Below are positions 23,666 through 34,205 of a stretch of 64,000 nucleotides of DNA, in pieces. The position numbers were made by a program, and so were the translations under genes. This stretch comes from Batillaria attramentaria (Eukaryota > Mollusca > Gastropoda > Batillariidae): the NCBI GenBank assembly GCA_018292915.2, contig JACVVK020000470.1, positions 217,501-281,500 on the forward strand, read 5' to 3'. Within the stretch, counting starts at the first letter, position 1. Each line of letters starts with the position of its first letter. The notes below the pieces were generated by a model, which searched no databases, was not told where the DNA came from, and saw only the letters and a program-made list of their open reading frames with translations.

Positions 23666-25809
23666 GCTGCCCCAACTCTTTGCCAGTTTCAGTGGTGTTC
23701 TCACAACAACGATTACTAATAACGCCGCTTCAGGTGTTGTACACACACCTCAAGTTTGACTACTGGGATGTGTTAGACCAAACACGTTTCGGTGGTCCAA
23801 TGAAATGACCAGAGATTTGCCTGTAGCGGGTCGCGGGTATCAAATTTTCCATTTTCCATATAGACGCCAGTTCTCTTACTGATGGGGACCGGGCTGACAT
23901 ATTACGCTGCTGCAGCTGCTACGCTTGACAAATCACGTGCAGACGCACATCATGCTTTACAGAAATGGTCCAGCATTCCAAAAATACTATTTTTAGGATA
24001 CCTTTTTGCTTCAAATTCTAACGCACTCAGAAAATGTCGGACATTTTCACTATTTGCTGTTTTGAGGTACATGTATAGAAATAAGACAAAATATATATAA
24101 AGCTTCAAGTAAAATAACATTACACGAATGCAAATAAAAAAACAGTAGACGCAAAAGCAATACTAGCAATGTGTAATGGGAATTATGTAGAGCACACCCA
24201 CAACTCTACAGTAGTTTGTGGCTGAATTCGTTTCAAATGTTATGGCGTATGTTAATCTTACGTCGTACGGCAAACATGTTTTCAAGGTCAAGATCATCGG
24301 TTCGTCTATTTTCTCCCAAACATTTTTACTTCATCCATCACAATACGCATTTGGGTGCTGCTAACTTTCGAAAGTAAAACAGCCACAACTGAAATGACTT
24401 GTAATGTCCCGGTGGAAACCATACTTGGCATATTGCTTCCTTTTTTTTTTTTTTTTTTTTCTTAATCGTTGATAAAACCATTACATGCAGAGTGTGTAGC
24501 TGGTTTGTCCTTTTTATCATGAATTACGGTCACGTTATATTCTAAGAAAGTATTGGGGAAAAAAAACCCTACAGCATTTAAAGTAACACTACTGATGTCT
24601 AGCAGGAATTCTATGACGTTGAGAAATCTGGCTCTAGATGTACTTCATGCCCTTCGTATGAGGGAAATCCCATTTAGTTAGTTTCATCTTGGCACTGTAT
24701 TTGTGATTGAGTCTGTGTCATATTATGACCGTTTTCTACTTCATTCTATGACGTTGAGAAATCTGGCTCTAGATGTACTTCATGCCCTTCGTATGAGGGA
24801 AATCCCATTTAGTTTCATCTTGGCACTGTATTTGTGATTGAGTCTGTGTCATATTATGACCGTTTTCTACTTCATTTTGCAGGTTATGCTCAGCCCCTTG
24901 ATGCAGGCCTAAACTAAAACAAACAAACAACATACCTTGATAGACCAGCAATGATATATGGTTTTCTCGTCTGAATTCAACGTGTAGTTCCAGCTGAATC
25001 TGACTATTTTTCCACTGCAAGGTTTCTTCGTGTCTGGCTCAGGTCCGTGCATCCATTTGAAACCGTCAATTTCTGCAAATTAGTGAAATTTAGTAGCAGC
25101 TCGCGGCCTCTGCCGTGTGAGCCTAATTTACATGTAAATGGGTTACGCTGTTCAGCGAAGTCCTCCGTACGAAGTCCTACTAAATCTCACTATGATTTCC
25201 CCCTTCAGTAGCAGCAGTACACGGGGATAAACTACGTGACTTGATGGTGTGGGAAAGAACGGAATACACGAGGAGATTGACTGCATCTATCGTGGGCGAA
25301 AGACAGTAACGTTTTCTGCAGAAAAGTCAGTTTTCTGCAGGATAAGTGCTATTTTGTTATTTCCGTTTTTCTACAGAAAACTGGGTTTCTGAGACCAAAA
25401 AAAATCTAAATCTTTGGGTTTTTCCCCTGCAGAAAACCTAGAAGGCCGTTTTTCTGAAGAGACAGATATAAAAAATTGCAATTCTTCTGTAGAAACATCA
25501 GTTTTCTGCAGGGGAAAAGTTATATTCTGTTATTTCCGTTTTTCTACAGAAAACTGGTTTTCTGCAAATTTTCTGTGACAACTATAAGATCCTACCGTGA
25601 CAACCGTTAGAAATCCCGAACGAAGACGCTGTACGTTTTCTCTGTCGCTCGACAGGTCCGCGAAGATTGAAATTATAGGTGAGGGAAATCCGAGATAACG
25701 AAAAGGGACTGTACTATTTAGGTTTATGCAGTGAAGCATTATTAAAATTCTTACCGAGCACACCGAAGGACAGCACAGTGATACAGACCGCAGCAACCAC
25801 CCCCTTCAT
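15236..25809 (-). CDS. Secreted Ig-like / coiled-coil / C1q lectin (QREP-like), five exons
   Basis: Exons on the minus strand: 25809-25755, 25072-24936, 23125-23021, 17397-16629 and 15630-15236. Every junction is GT..AG and phases agree (1, 0, 0, 1), giving 1461 bases and 486 residues with no stop. Residues 1-18 are a signal peptide (MKGVVAAVCITVLSFGVL). About 19-150 form a Cys-rich Ig-like region (C37, C60, C89, C131; GKYSC at 127-131). About 155-345 are a long heptad-rich coiled coil. 356-486 are a C1q domain (GYDPKTGVF, GLYVF, FSGFLV). This order is that of gastropod Ig-lectins with a C1q head (QREPs, relatives of FREPs). The protein should be secreted, trimerise through the C1q head and coiled coil, and bind microbial or damaged surfaces; that role is family inference. 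The weakest boundary is the exon 3 acceptor: an in-frame alternative lies near 23197. The terminal exon is intact although SINEs occupy the intron before it. Confidence 0.85.
15661..15824 (-). mobile_element. SINE family 1 (copy 5) in the last intron of the Ig-C1q gene
   Basis: Same orientation as the host gene, with target site duplication gattttaattg at 15650-15660 and 15825-15835. It inserted about 30 bases upstream of the final acceptor, yet the acceptor (ccccacag) is intact. Confidence 0.9.
15842..16322 (-). mobile_element. SINE family 2 (full copy, minus) with a nested (TTAG)n retroposon tail
   Basis: Inverted relative to 8375-8790, with (AAT)n at its left end and tRNA-like head near 16290-16322 (cttaaccactagatca). 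About 95 bases at 16047-16140, starting (TTAG)n and including agctttacgccgtgcaagc, are absent from the other copy and look like a second, nested insertion. Confidence 0.8.
16391..16474. repeat. (TGTG/CGTG)n microsatellite
   Basis: A mixed GT and CGTG run in intron 4 of the Ig-C1q gene. Confidence 0.9.
17699..17752. repeat. (CA)n microsatellite
   Basis: A perfect CA run in intron 3 of the Ig-C1q gene. Confidence 0.95.
17872..18076 (+). mobile_element. SINE family 3, 5' half, ending in (GT)n
   Basis: Matches 13403-13585 closely (cgtagtgtagtggatagcac, ggctcctacccagagcggg) and stops at cttcacgtg, where a (GT)n run begins. The 3' half is missing. Confidence 0.85.
18455..18644 (+). repeat. Retroposon 3' end with (CAATTT)n tail, then (CT)n-(GT)n
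   Basis: A plus-strand member of the tail family at 567, 686 and 5806: aacggcaaatttgaaaattg ... ccgttttcaaataaagttat, then (TTTCAA)n, then CT and GT microsatellites of about 100 bases. Confidence 0.65.
18846..20004. repeat. Direct duplication of a 210-bp segment (18846-19055 and 19794-20004)
   Basis: Both copies run from ttggacattttattgtcatt through a poly-G run to gtatgggca(a/c)gtgaaac with few differences. Between them lie a CA microsatellite, a SINE, a GA repeat and roughly 480 bases of other sequence. All of it is in intron 3 of the Ig-C1q gene. Confidence 0.85.
19108..19308 (-). mobile_element. SINE family 1 (copy 6)
   Basis: Minus-strand copy with intact B box (gggattcgaactcacgac read on plus). 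It is slightly expanded by a T-run. CA repeats lie to the left and GA repeats to the right. Confidence 0.85.
20340..20965 (-). mobile_element. Putative hammerhead-bearing retroelement fragment (type unresolved)
   Basis: This stretch of roughly 600 bases surrounds the hammerhead motif at 20789-20834. It has no open frame with family features. Hammerheads of this type are known from Penelope-like elements and retrozymes, so it is assigned to such an element by inference. The borders are arbitrary. Confidence 0.35.
20789..20834 (-). ncRNA. Type I hammerhead ribozyme motif
   Basis: On the minus strand the order is stem I 5' strand GCTCAC (20834-20829), core CTGATGA (20828-20822), stem II GGGTC-CTATT-GACCC, core GAAA, a very short stem III CC-AT-GG, the cleavage triplet GTC, then stem I 3' strand GTGAGC (20794-20789). 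All conserved core bases are present. Stem II (5 bp) and stem I (6 bp) are perfectly paired. Predicted self-cleavage is after C at 20795. Very short stem III helices are typical of hammerheads in Penelope-like elements and animal retrozymes. It lies in an intron of the Ig-C1q gene and in the same transcriptional direction. Confidence 0.8.
20966..22553. repeat. Unclassified region with inverted repeats and a recurring ggtcacgacgcg motif
   Basis: A 59-bp inverted repeat pairs 21573-21631 with 21843-21902 (aggttaaatgcgtggcatg). The 12-mer ggtcacgacgcg occurs at about 21310 and 21404, and inverted at about 22537. A short exon-like frame from the ATG at 22251 to a GT at 22339 has no recognised similarity. 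It looks like one or more degraded DNA transposons; this is not proven. Confidence 0.45.
22554..22905. repeat. Dispersed repeat, copy 1 (paired with 33717-34080)
   Basis: About 350 bases are shared with 33717-34080, including cagggcctcaaaatgcct, caggcatcat(a/g)gtcacccct and tcactggcagcttgcctc. It lies in intron 3 of the Ig-C1q gene. Family not recognised. Confidence 0.8.
23607..23706 (-). repeat. (GT)n followed by the inverted 3' end of SINE family 3
   Basis: A GT run is followed by tgctgccccaactctttgcc, the reverse of the SINE family 3 terminus at about 13850-13886. Confidence 0.75.
23710..24365. repeat. Dispersed repeat related to the core of the foldback element at 54.5-55.8 kb
   Basis: Shares long stretches with 54525-55250, such as gatggggaccgggctgac and cttgacaaatcacgtgcag, and ends in a segment also present inverted at 55560-55760. 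Differences between copies hit amino acid positions freely, so the shared short frame is not evidence of coding. It lies in intron 2 of the Ig-C1q gene. Confidence 0.75.
24609..24876. repeat. Tandem duplication of about 135 bp in intron 2 of the Ig-C1q gene
   Basis: Two adjacent, almost identical copies begin attctatgacgttgagaaat. They differ by a four-base ttag repeat, which points to a recent event. Confidence 0.92.
25315..25565. repeat. Cluster of TTTTCTGCAGAAAA-type palindromes
   Basis: Within 250 bases of intron 1 of the Ig-C1q gene, variants of ttttctgcagaaaa occur about eight times. A segment of about 55 bases ending tttctacagaaaactgg is present twice (about 25328-25385 and 25500-25556). 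Confidence 0.75.
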
Positions 25810-26537
25810 TCTGCGGCCAAACTTGGCAAGAGAACGTCGCAGACGATGTTGCAGGCAGTTGTCAGGAGCTCAAGAGAGAACTGTAGCTTGCTGTGTCAGT
25901 TGTAACGCCTGGACGATCGCTGTCCGCCAACGCCGTCGTTGAGAGTGGACAAGTGATTCGCAGGTACGGCCACGCTCAGAAACAAAGAACGTGACTGCAG
26001 GGAGAGGTGGAGCGAGCGGGCATGGGGCGGGTATTGGGATATCGGAATAATCGCGAGGTGCAGTCAAAATGCGCGCCAGTGCATCCGGTGCTACCCCGCT
26101 TCAAAAGCAGCACCGCCAAGAGAAAGTGTTTCCGAACAGTTTTTGAGCAGCGGCACTGGGTTTTTCCAACGGTTTGTCGGCATGCACTGATCTGAGAAAG
26201 GGGCTCTTTATCAACCTGACAATCGACTTTAACTAAAGTGTTACTACTGACGATGCAAAAACGTATACATTATTATATTTCAAACGAATGGCTTTACGTT
26301 AGAACAATCAGCGTTGATGCCTGCAAAACTGAGCAGCACCGGTAACACTTACATTCATTTGTACTACACCAAGTGATGAACGTCACTAACAGGGAGGGGC
26401 ATGGGGGGGGGGGAGGGACGGAGGGGGGAGGGGGTGAGAAAAAGTCGACACCCCTCCACTCCACCTTTTCCGGCCCAACTCCCTTGCCAATGTAAACCAC
26501 GCCAGAAAACGCGTGATCAGGGTTGATGTACTTATTA
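25810..26537. other. 5' flank of the Ig-C1q gene
   Basis: Sequence upstream of the start codon at 25809. No TATA box was seen at a convincing distance. G/C-rich runs lie at 26398-26435. The 5' UTR and promoter could not be placed. Confidence 0.4.
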
Positions 26538-26952
26538 AAGATCTAAGCTCCCGACAAAAAGCTTTCCGCAGTGTGAAAAAAAATTTACAGAGTCGAACGT
26601 GCAACCACAGTCAGCTCTGTCACAGTTGCAGAGTTTTCAGCGCTTCGGGGACCCGTATAATACCAGAGCACGAGTTTGCCGTGACATTATTTGGCTTTTG
26701 GTCAGTGAGCGAGACACATCGCTACAGTCAGTGTCTAGCGGATGTTGCGTGCTGCACGATCTTTCTCGCTCAGTCTCAAAACTCAAACTGAGCTGTGAAA
26801 TCAGGCTGCCTTGGCTTTTATTGGGGTTTCAGGGACGCTGAAAACTCTGCAACTGTGACAGAGTTGACTGTGCTTGCACGGTCGACTCTGAAAAGTTTTT
26901 CACATTTCGGAAAGCTTTTTGTTGGGAGCTTAGATCTTTAAGCCCTACGGAA
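26538..26952. mobile_element. Foldback/MITE-like element with arms of about 120 bp
   Basis: The left arm (about 26538-26660, tctaagctcccgacaaaaag ... ctgcaactctg side) is inverted at about 26828-26952 around a 170-base loop. The motif ttacagagtcgaacgtgcaa recurs alone at about 30866, so the element is dispersed. Confidence 0.8.
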
Positions 26953-27654
26953 TGCAGACGTGCATATATTTTCATAAACCAAATAAGGCATTGCTCGTGC
27001 AAAGATGAGATGCGCGCCAGTGTGATCAGTCCCAATAGACGACTCCACTCGGCAAGCCACGACAAGCCAAGCTGCTGGGGGCCGACGTGACTCAATAGGT
27101 AGCTCGTCCGTCTAATAGACGACTCCACTCGGCGAAATCCCCGCTCCTTTACTCTGCCGTGTACTGGCAAAACACAGTACGTCCATGACGTCATGCTATG
27201 GAGAAACAAGATGGCCACCAGCCCAATATGTTGTTTCCATTCAATGACCTGCTGTAGTCACAGTCGTAGTCGTTGTGTCATGTATGCAGCCCGCGCGCAC
27301 ACGCCGGAACGCAAGCTCTCTGACATCAAGCATGCTGACATAAAGAAAGTACTGAAAACCCTTATCGTGCCTCTATGCACTTGCAAAAACCCAAACACAT
27401 GAGGTCGTGTGAGCTCGCCTAGCTGGTTGACGTCACAACTTGTTGGCGTATGCGAGGTTCTACATGGGTGAATGAATTCTTGTAATAAAGTCGTTCCCCT
27501 TTGACAGAGTTACTTCCCGCAGACCTGACTGACAGACGATTGCTTACTGGTATCGAAGAAGAGACCCCCTCTCTCTCTCTCTCGCCTTAGACGCGCGCTT
27601 GCGCGCGCACGCACGCACCCCCCCCCCTCCCCCTACACACACACACACACACAC
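26953..27654. other. Non-coding stretch with small repeats
   Basis: The sequence aatagacgactccactcggc occurs twice (about 27036 and 27113). caagatggccaccagcccaa near 27210 recurs near 49882. Short CT, CG and CA microsatellites lie at 27565-27655. No exon was recognised. Confidence 0.5.
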
Positions 27655-28613
27655 ATTATGCAAAGACCTTGGAATCAGAAAGACGCGTCACTCCTGCCCT
27701 CGTAAGAGAGACATATAGCGGGACAACGCGAAGAGTTGTCTGCCCGCATTAGCGCGCATCCTAGATCTGGCCCCTATAGTGACAGCATGGCGGAAAGTGG
27801 AAAGCGATCACAAAAGCATGCAATTGTGTTCTGCGCCGAATTGTTCAAATAACAGACAAATATAAACGGGGAAACACTTCTTTTCGTATTCCTGTTGAAA
27901 AACAAACATTTTTTTTCGCTTTCTTGTGAAAAAAAAAGAAGAAAAAAAAGACCTCAAGTGGTACGTGTGCATGCAGTGTAAACTAACAGTAAACACACGC
28001 GGCTGACGCAGATACAGCGTAATTTTTTTCCCTGACAACTTTACAAATCACGGTGACTTAAATTGTGCTAGCGTCTACCTGCATCTAAATTCAGAACACA
28101 CACACAGAACAAAATCATCCGGCTGAACTTCATTCTAACCATTGTAAAACCATATCACAACATAGAATCTGCTGGATCGTCGGTCGCAGATATGATTAAT
28201 GCTGAGTTAGCAGGAAGTATTCAGCGGATGCGTCCATCTTTGGATCTCTCGCACATTCGATCTTTCTGTGTTCCGTACTAGTTTTACTTGAACACATCGA
28301 ACGAAATGCACTGCGTAGCCTACGTACAGCAGTGAAAGCCAAACTAGATCTTTCGTTCGTCCTCCGGAACTTTGAGAGTACTTATGTTTTCCATAGGCCT
28401 AAAACACATGCGAAATATATGGGGGGAGACCACCTGTCAGTCGCTGACATCTTCGTTTTTGTTTATTTTCTTAAAATGTTTTACGGCGGCTAGTGTAGGG
28501 TTGGGTCAAACAACTGCGTAGATCTGCGGGATGCGCGCTACAACTCTTACGCGTTGTCCCTCAAAGGGAGGTAAGTGAACTATCTTTATGTTTCCAAGAT
28601 CTTTGCATTATGC
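27655..28613 (+). mobile_element. DNA transposon relic with long imperfect terminal inverted repeats and a broken THAP-like domain
   Basis: The ends atgcaaagaccttgg (left) and ccaagatctttgcat (right) are inverted copies, and similarity continues inward for about 110 bases. Plus-strand frames near 27820-27900 spell CSAPNCSNNRQI and, after a frame change, YKRGNTSFRIP. Together these resemble the start of a THAP zinc finger (C-x4-C then F-x-x-P). THAP domains occur in P-superfamily transposases, which would fit the inverted repeats. The rest of a transposase is missing and frames are disrupted, so it is inactive. Confidence 0.5.
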
Positions 28614-28825
28614 TTCTGAGTGTGAGTCAGTGGCAAAAACGAAACCCACTGAAATTCCCGCTTTCCACATGTCAAGTTGTAGAGACTCTTGCGAAAAGAT
28701 ACTGCATTTCGATGCAAAATAATTTCTAGACCATCCCAGAACATGCTGGTGCAGTAACGTCAGTAGATTACGTCACCTTGGAGAGATTTCGAGCCTTCCA
28801 GTAAGTTGAGGAATGTTCTAGATCT

Positions 28826-30149
28826 TACCTGTTCAGTTCGTAAGCAGCCCTGCACAGCGTTCTGGATTCTTCTTCTTTCATGAATTTGTTCTCCGCGCAT
28901 ATTCTGTTCATAAAGTATTGGAGTTGTAGTCTGCTGTATCCCGTATCATCTCTGCGAGTGCACGATGATGGCGACATAGCATAAGTAAAATACAACACCA
29001 CGTCTCCAAACAGAGGAATTCCGAAAGAGGAAAGTGGCGAGACACCCCCAAGAAAAAACAGCATCACGTCAATCAAACATGACGCACTTACTTTACGTCA
29101 GTGCGCGTGCGTCTCTTCTTCGATGTTTGTGAGGCGTGTGGCTTGCAGAGGAAATGTGCTGTGAGTACAAATTTTCGGGTCAACTGACGATAACGGCTGC
29201 AGTGAATTTTTCTAATTTTTTTGTATATTTTTTATGGCACCCCAGGCTCATTATCTATGTATAGTAGGAGCGATTTTGAGATCTAAAGTGTGTTCACCAG
29301 CACTTTCATCAGGTACGGCTTACGCCAAAAGTATAAAAGCGACAACCTCCAAAATTCACTTAGTTGAGAGTCCGTATTCATGCTATCTATGTCCAAAAAT
29401 GGAGTGGTTTAGGTAAATATTACGCCTTTAAACGCCAGAAAGCCACTTTTTCTGAAAAGGGCGATAACTCGCAAATCATGTGTGCAATCGTATCTGGATC
29501 GGGCCTTCTATTCAACAATCTTGATTCATTTAGAAACCCCAAATTTGAAATCGATCGGTTCAGTATTTTTGGATAAATAGGCATCTGAACTGGGTTCACA
29601 TGCAATGTCAATTCAGGCTCGGTTTACATGAAAACTATAAGAGCGACCATTTTCTAGTAGTGACTCTGTTCAGAGTCCGTATTCAAGCTATCTACTGCCA
29701 AAAAATTGAGTGATTTAAATAAATATTACGCCTGTACACGAAAGACAACCAACTTGTCTCAAAAGGGCGATAACTCCCAAATCACGTAAGCAATCATTAC
29801 ACGCTTGAATCGTCTAATGTAACATTTTGATATATTTGGATACCCCAAATTTGAAGCCATTCGGTTGAGTATTTTCGAAGAAACGGGCCTGGACACAATT
29901 CACACACGCACGCACACACATCCGCACAGACGGCACTCACTGAGGAGGAGAAGTGCGTTCGGAACACCATACGCGTCAGCATCGATGACGCAAGTTTTCT
30001 TACGTCATTGTCAGAGTTACACTTGCAAAATCGTCTCTGCGGGAGATCGGCAGTGACGTGCGTTTGTACCACAGATGCTTGCCTATGAACGTGGAAATTT
30101 TAGCCCGTCCTATTATGTTGTTTCCATTACTATGGAAACAACATAAAAA
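28826..30149. repeat. 1.3-kb dispersed block, copy 1 (paired with 50779-52134)
   Basis: The block is nearly identical over its length to 50779-52134. Internally, two diverged units (about 29358-29610 and 29668-29895) share gtccgtattca, aaagggcgataactc and ccccaaatttgaa. No open frame with family features was found. It is probably a transposable element or segmental duplication. Confidence 0.85.
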
Positions 30150-30830
30150 AGGGGTGATTTCATGATGAAAGAGACTGACGTAATGGTCTTTTTTTTTCAA
30201 ATGACGTCAATGGACTTACTGCTTTTGTTCCACGTTTCAGTCGTATCAAAACTATTATGTGCTTCTCTCTCTGTTGTGTCTGACAAGAAAGTTTGCCGGC
30301 CCATGCCATGTAATGTGCTCCTTTTTTTATTTTTTAAGAATACATGTAAACATAGTAAAAAATTACATAGTGCATACAAAAATACATACATACATACATA
30401 CATACATACATACATACATACATAGAAGCCTCGAACTGTAACTGCTCTGCTGAACATTCATTAAGAAAAAGGTCTAAAATTAATCTTGAATAAGGCTTTG
30501 TGAGGGATCTAGTCACCCAAGGAGTAGTGATGGACTCAAGATAAGCATTTCTCATCTATATTATCTTTGCTTCGCGGATTGGACATATGCAACCAATGCA
30601 ACCTCATCTTGCCGCTGCACGCGATCTGCTCAAATCTGGGGGCTCGTCCCTTCTGATTGACAGACGTGGTCGTCTATTCACGAACCGTAGGTCAGAAACA
30701 ACATAATTATTGGGCTGGTGACCTCTTGTGTATTCTTTGTACGGTCAGATCGAGGCTCTGTGCTCTGCGAGTGTGTATATATATGCTTTGTTCCTGATTT
30801 TGTTTTGTTTTGTTCGGTTGTTCTCTTGGT

Positions 30831-30867
<37 letters not shown>

Positions 30868-31060
30868 CAGAGTCGAACGTGCAAGCACTGTCAACTCTTT
30901 TTGTTTTTTGTTGTTGTTGTTTTTTTCTTGTTGTTGTTGGTGTGTTTGTTTGTTTTGGTCTGTTTTTTTTCTGTTTGTTTGTTGTTGTTTTTTGTTATTG
31001 ATATTTTCGTTGATTCAGTTTTATTTTCGCATATTTATGTTTCCTTTTGTTTACCTATGC
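30150..31060. other. Non-coding stretch with (CATA)n and TTG-rich tracts
   Basis: (CATA)n lies at 30384-30424, and TTG-rich low-complexity sequence at 30829-31010. The frames here are compositional. Confidence 0.6.
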
Positions 31061-31063
31061 CTT

Positions 31064-31391
31064 CAGAGGATTGGAAAAAATAAACTTGACTTGACTTGTC
31101 ATCCTTCAACACCTTCCAGGCTATCACGGCCAGTCCACCAGCTCTCCTGGACCTTATGGTTGTAGGCTGGTACGATTTTAGTCCCCCCCCCCCCCCCCAC
31201 ACACCTTTCAACGTTGTGCACGACATGTTCTGAATGACATGGCCTGTTTGGAGCATATTTCCCAGACCGCGATGACAGTGTGAGCGTCTGCCTGTGTGTT
31301 GTGAAACCAATGTCAGGCCGTTTGCTGAGTTTATGTAAGCTAATTCGTCGCTGTGATCATTAATTTTCTGCCGTGTGTCTGTCTGGTTGGA

Positions 31392-31438
<47 letters not shown>

Positions 31439-31534
31439 GTCTCTGTCTCTGCCTCTGTCTGTGTCTGTGTATCTGTTTCCTTTCTTTCGTGGCTAACATA
31501 GCCCGAGGTAACAACATTTGAAACTAAGATTTAC

Positions 31535-31612
<78 letters not shown>

Positions 31613-31628
31613 CCTTTTTTGCCAAGGT
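31064..31628. repeat. Retroposon-like tail, (CTGT)n and (CA)n microsatellites
   Basis: AATAAACTTGACTTGACTTG at 31078-31099 is a retroposon-type tail. (CTGT)n with (CTCTGT)n follows at 31388-31460, and (CA)n at 31541-31611. Confidence 0.75.
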
Positions 31629-31775
31629 AAAATTATTATGTACTTTTTTTTTAAAAGTCTACTTTTGCACCCACTCAGCTAGCAAAATGAAAACAACCAT
31701 AAGAAGGGAAATAATCGAAGACATGAGACACATCCCGCATTCCCGGCTAATATCCCTTACTTGGCTAATGTTTTG

Positions 31776-32245
31776 CTGCTGTTGTTGTTGCTGCTGTTGT
31801 TGCTGTAGTTGTTGCTGTTGTTGTTATAAGGGAAAAGGGAAGGGCGGTGGGGTGGGTGGGGGGGGGGGGTGTGAGGGTTACCCGTATACCCTCAACCGTG
31901 GTCTCCTTCGCGGGAAGTTGCAAAATGTTGTTGAAACAGTTCTCGGTAGAAGTTAGTCTTGACATCGCCACCTTGGTATAAGCTCCCGTTATGAAAGGGG
32001 GGAGGGGGGGGGGTAGCGGGAGGGAGGTGGGGGGGGGGCTTTACCTGCGTTACCTGTATGCCCTGAACCGTGGTGGCCTTCGCGGGCGATTGCAAAATAT
32101 TGTTGAATAAGTTATTAGAAAAATGAGAAGAGCTGGTGTTGAAATCATTGAAAACCTTTGAATGAACTCCCGATATGAAAAAAAAGGGGGGGGGGGGGGC
32201 TACCTGTATGCCCTGAACTTTAGTGGCCTTCGCGATTTTAGCGAA
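31776..32245. repeat. About 2.5 tandem units of a 165-bp repeat ending in G runs
   Basis: The motif tgccctgaaccgtggtggcc occurs in variant form three times (about 31888, 32060, 32208). Each unit runs to aactcccg(a/t)tatgaaa plus a long G run. A (CTG/TTG)n tract precedes it at 31770-31830. Confidence 0.8.
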
Positions 32246-32628
32246 AGACAGTCCTGTCTAATTCAAACAGTTAAATACGCAAAATAATATATACTTCAAT
32301 TGCTGTCTACTTTGTAGGTATATTCATTTTATCTTGTATACGATGTGTGACATGATGGCACTGAAGATGCGTTTGAGCGGTACACGCGCTGAGGAAACTG
32401 GAATGGAGGAACGCCGAAACACAGGAAAAAAACAAAAAAACAACAACAACCATGAACGCTTAGGAGTTAACACTTTCTACGCCGACACCAACATCATGAT
32501 TATGTCTCGCATTTATTTAAGGAAAAAAAAAAAAACCCACGTACTCCACGATAACCAGTAGAAACAGAAACTGTGGGTAAGGGAGAAATTTTCATCTAGA
32601 CCAATATTTCGAACATGCAAATCGAAGA

Positions 32629-32868
32629 CAACCCGGTTCCGGGTCCGTCGCTAACTCCATGCTCCTAGTATGACGGCCAAATCGGGCTAACCGAGACAGA
32701 GCCGAGCTAAGTGATACCTAAGAAGGAAAAAAAACAAAAAATCTTGTCACCGAGTATTTTTTTTTTCCTTCTTAGGTATCACTTAACTCGGCTCGGTCTC
32801 GGTTAGCCCGACTTGGTCATCGTCGCAGGGGCTAATGAGTTAGCGACGGACCCGGAACAGGGTTGAAT
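32629..32868. mobile_element. Foldback/MITE-like element with arms of about 105 bp
   Basis: The left arm (gggtccgtcgctaactc ... gtgatacctaagaagg) is inverted after a short A/T-rich loop and ends gttagcgacggaccc. The terminal segment gcgacggacccggaacaggg recurs alone at about 33512. Confidence 0.85.
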
Positions 32869-33032
32869 CGACGATGGATTTCTATCTGACTGTTACGATC
32901 ATCGGAGCGTTGCAAAGAGAACTGAAATTTATAGTTAGTCGTAGTTCGGTTTGAATGAGTTAAAACTGCAGGCGTGGTGGGTTTGGTCATCAGTATTTTT
33001 TCTTTCTTTCTATCGTGCACTCATATCTACGT

Positions 33033-33212
33033 GGGTGGGTGGGTGTTTGAGAGTTTAACGTCCTTTTCCACCACTTCTGCGTGATATCAAAGACTGGGCA
33101 ACGAGAAAAAGGCCAGCACAAAATTAATATTCGGCCCCAGCCGGGATTCGAACTTACGACCCGAGCATTGGAAGTCGAAAACGCTCAACCATTCGGCTAT
33201 CCCGGTTCCCCC
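33033..33212 (-). mobile_element. SINE family 1 (copy 7) with near-exact target site duplication
   Basis: Minus-strand copy with B box gggattcgaac (plus-strand reading). The direct repeat tc(a/g)tatctacgt flanks it at 33021-33032 and 33213-33224. Confidence 0.9.
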
Positions 33213-33716
33213 TCGTATCTACGTAACGGCTGATTTTAGGCGAGGTGATTAAACCGCAACATCGGCGCAATGTTTAGTCACAGATCACAGATACGTGGTC
33301 AGCGTCAGATCTCACTTGCTGATTGCAGGGGAGCCATTCATTCACGGAAGTCTAACCAGAGCATGCAAACACAGTGATCCGGTGGTGTCAGCACAGAACG
33401 AGGTGTGTGCATACAAATCTGAAATACGTCTGTTGTTGCGTGATGGAGACGGGAGATTTTGTCACCTGCATATCCCAGGTGTTAATCCATTCCTGTACCG
33501 TGGCCAAGAAGCGACGGACCCGGAACAGGGTTGGGTGTTACCTGCATGGGGCACGTTCACTTAAAGGCTCACCTCGCGATACTAATCTTACAAACTCTCG
33601 GTGTAGTGTTCCTCTTAAACACCTGTACAGTGACAGCATCATGTAACCTGGTACAATCAACCAACAGAAGTCTTCACGCGACGAAAATATTGAGGGGTCA
33701 GCTCGTGTTGCGGGCA

Positions 33717-34080
33717 GCCGTTGAGGTCAAAGAACACAAATACACAGGGCCTCAAAATGCCTGTATATTCCCTATTAGCCTCAGGCATCATGGTCACCCC
33801 TAAAAATGCTTCAGTCGAGAAGCAAACATTACCTTGCACAGAACATTCAAGGACACGCACCTCACAGGAGTTTAAAACAACAACAACAACAACAAAACTG
33901 AATGCCTCCTTTCCGCCCAGGCCTTACTGGAGTAATGCAAGTCTACTTCCTGTTTAGGCCAGAAAGCCAGTTCCCTGAAATCTACTCACGTTACTTGTGC
34001 CCGACCTGTGCGCAAAAGATTTCAGCTTCACTGGCAGCTTGCCTCGTGTTGCGGCTCCCTGGCATGCACGTTGCCCTACA
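33717..34080. repeat. Dispersed repeat, copy 2 (paired with 22554-22905)
   Basis: Shares about 350 bases with the first copy. It interrupts the C1q gene A upstream block between gcagccgtt and gaatttgaactttcgctcg, whereas these two segments are adjacent in the B block at about 39000. Confidence 0.85.
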
Positions 34081-34205
34081 AAATACAAAAATCACGAAAA
34101 TAACCCTTTTTATGACAACAAAAATCATTACAAACTAGCACACTCGCCAAACAGGGTTCTTCAATTGAACACTACACACGACCCCACGGTCAATATGTGT
34201 CCTTA

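Noticed and set aside
29291..29330. Second candidate hammerhead (CTGATGA on the minus strand, also at 51250)
   Set aside because: The GAAA core and a closing stem I are missing.
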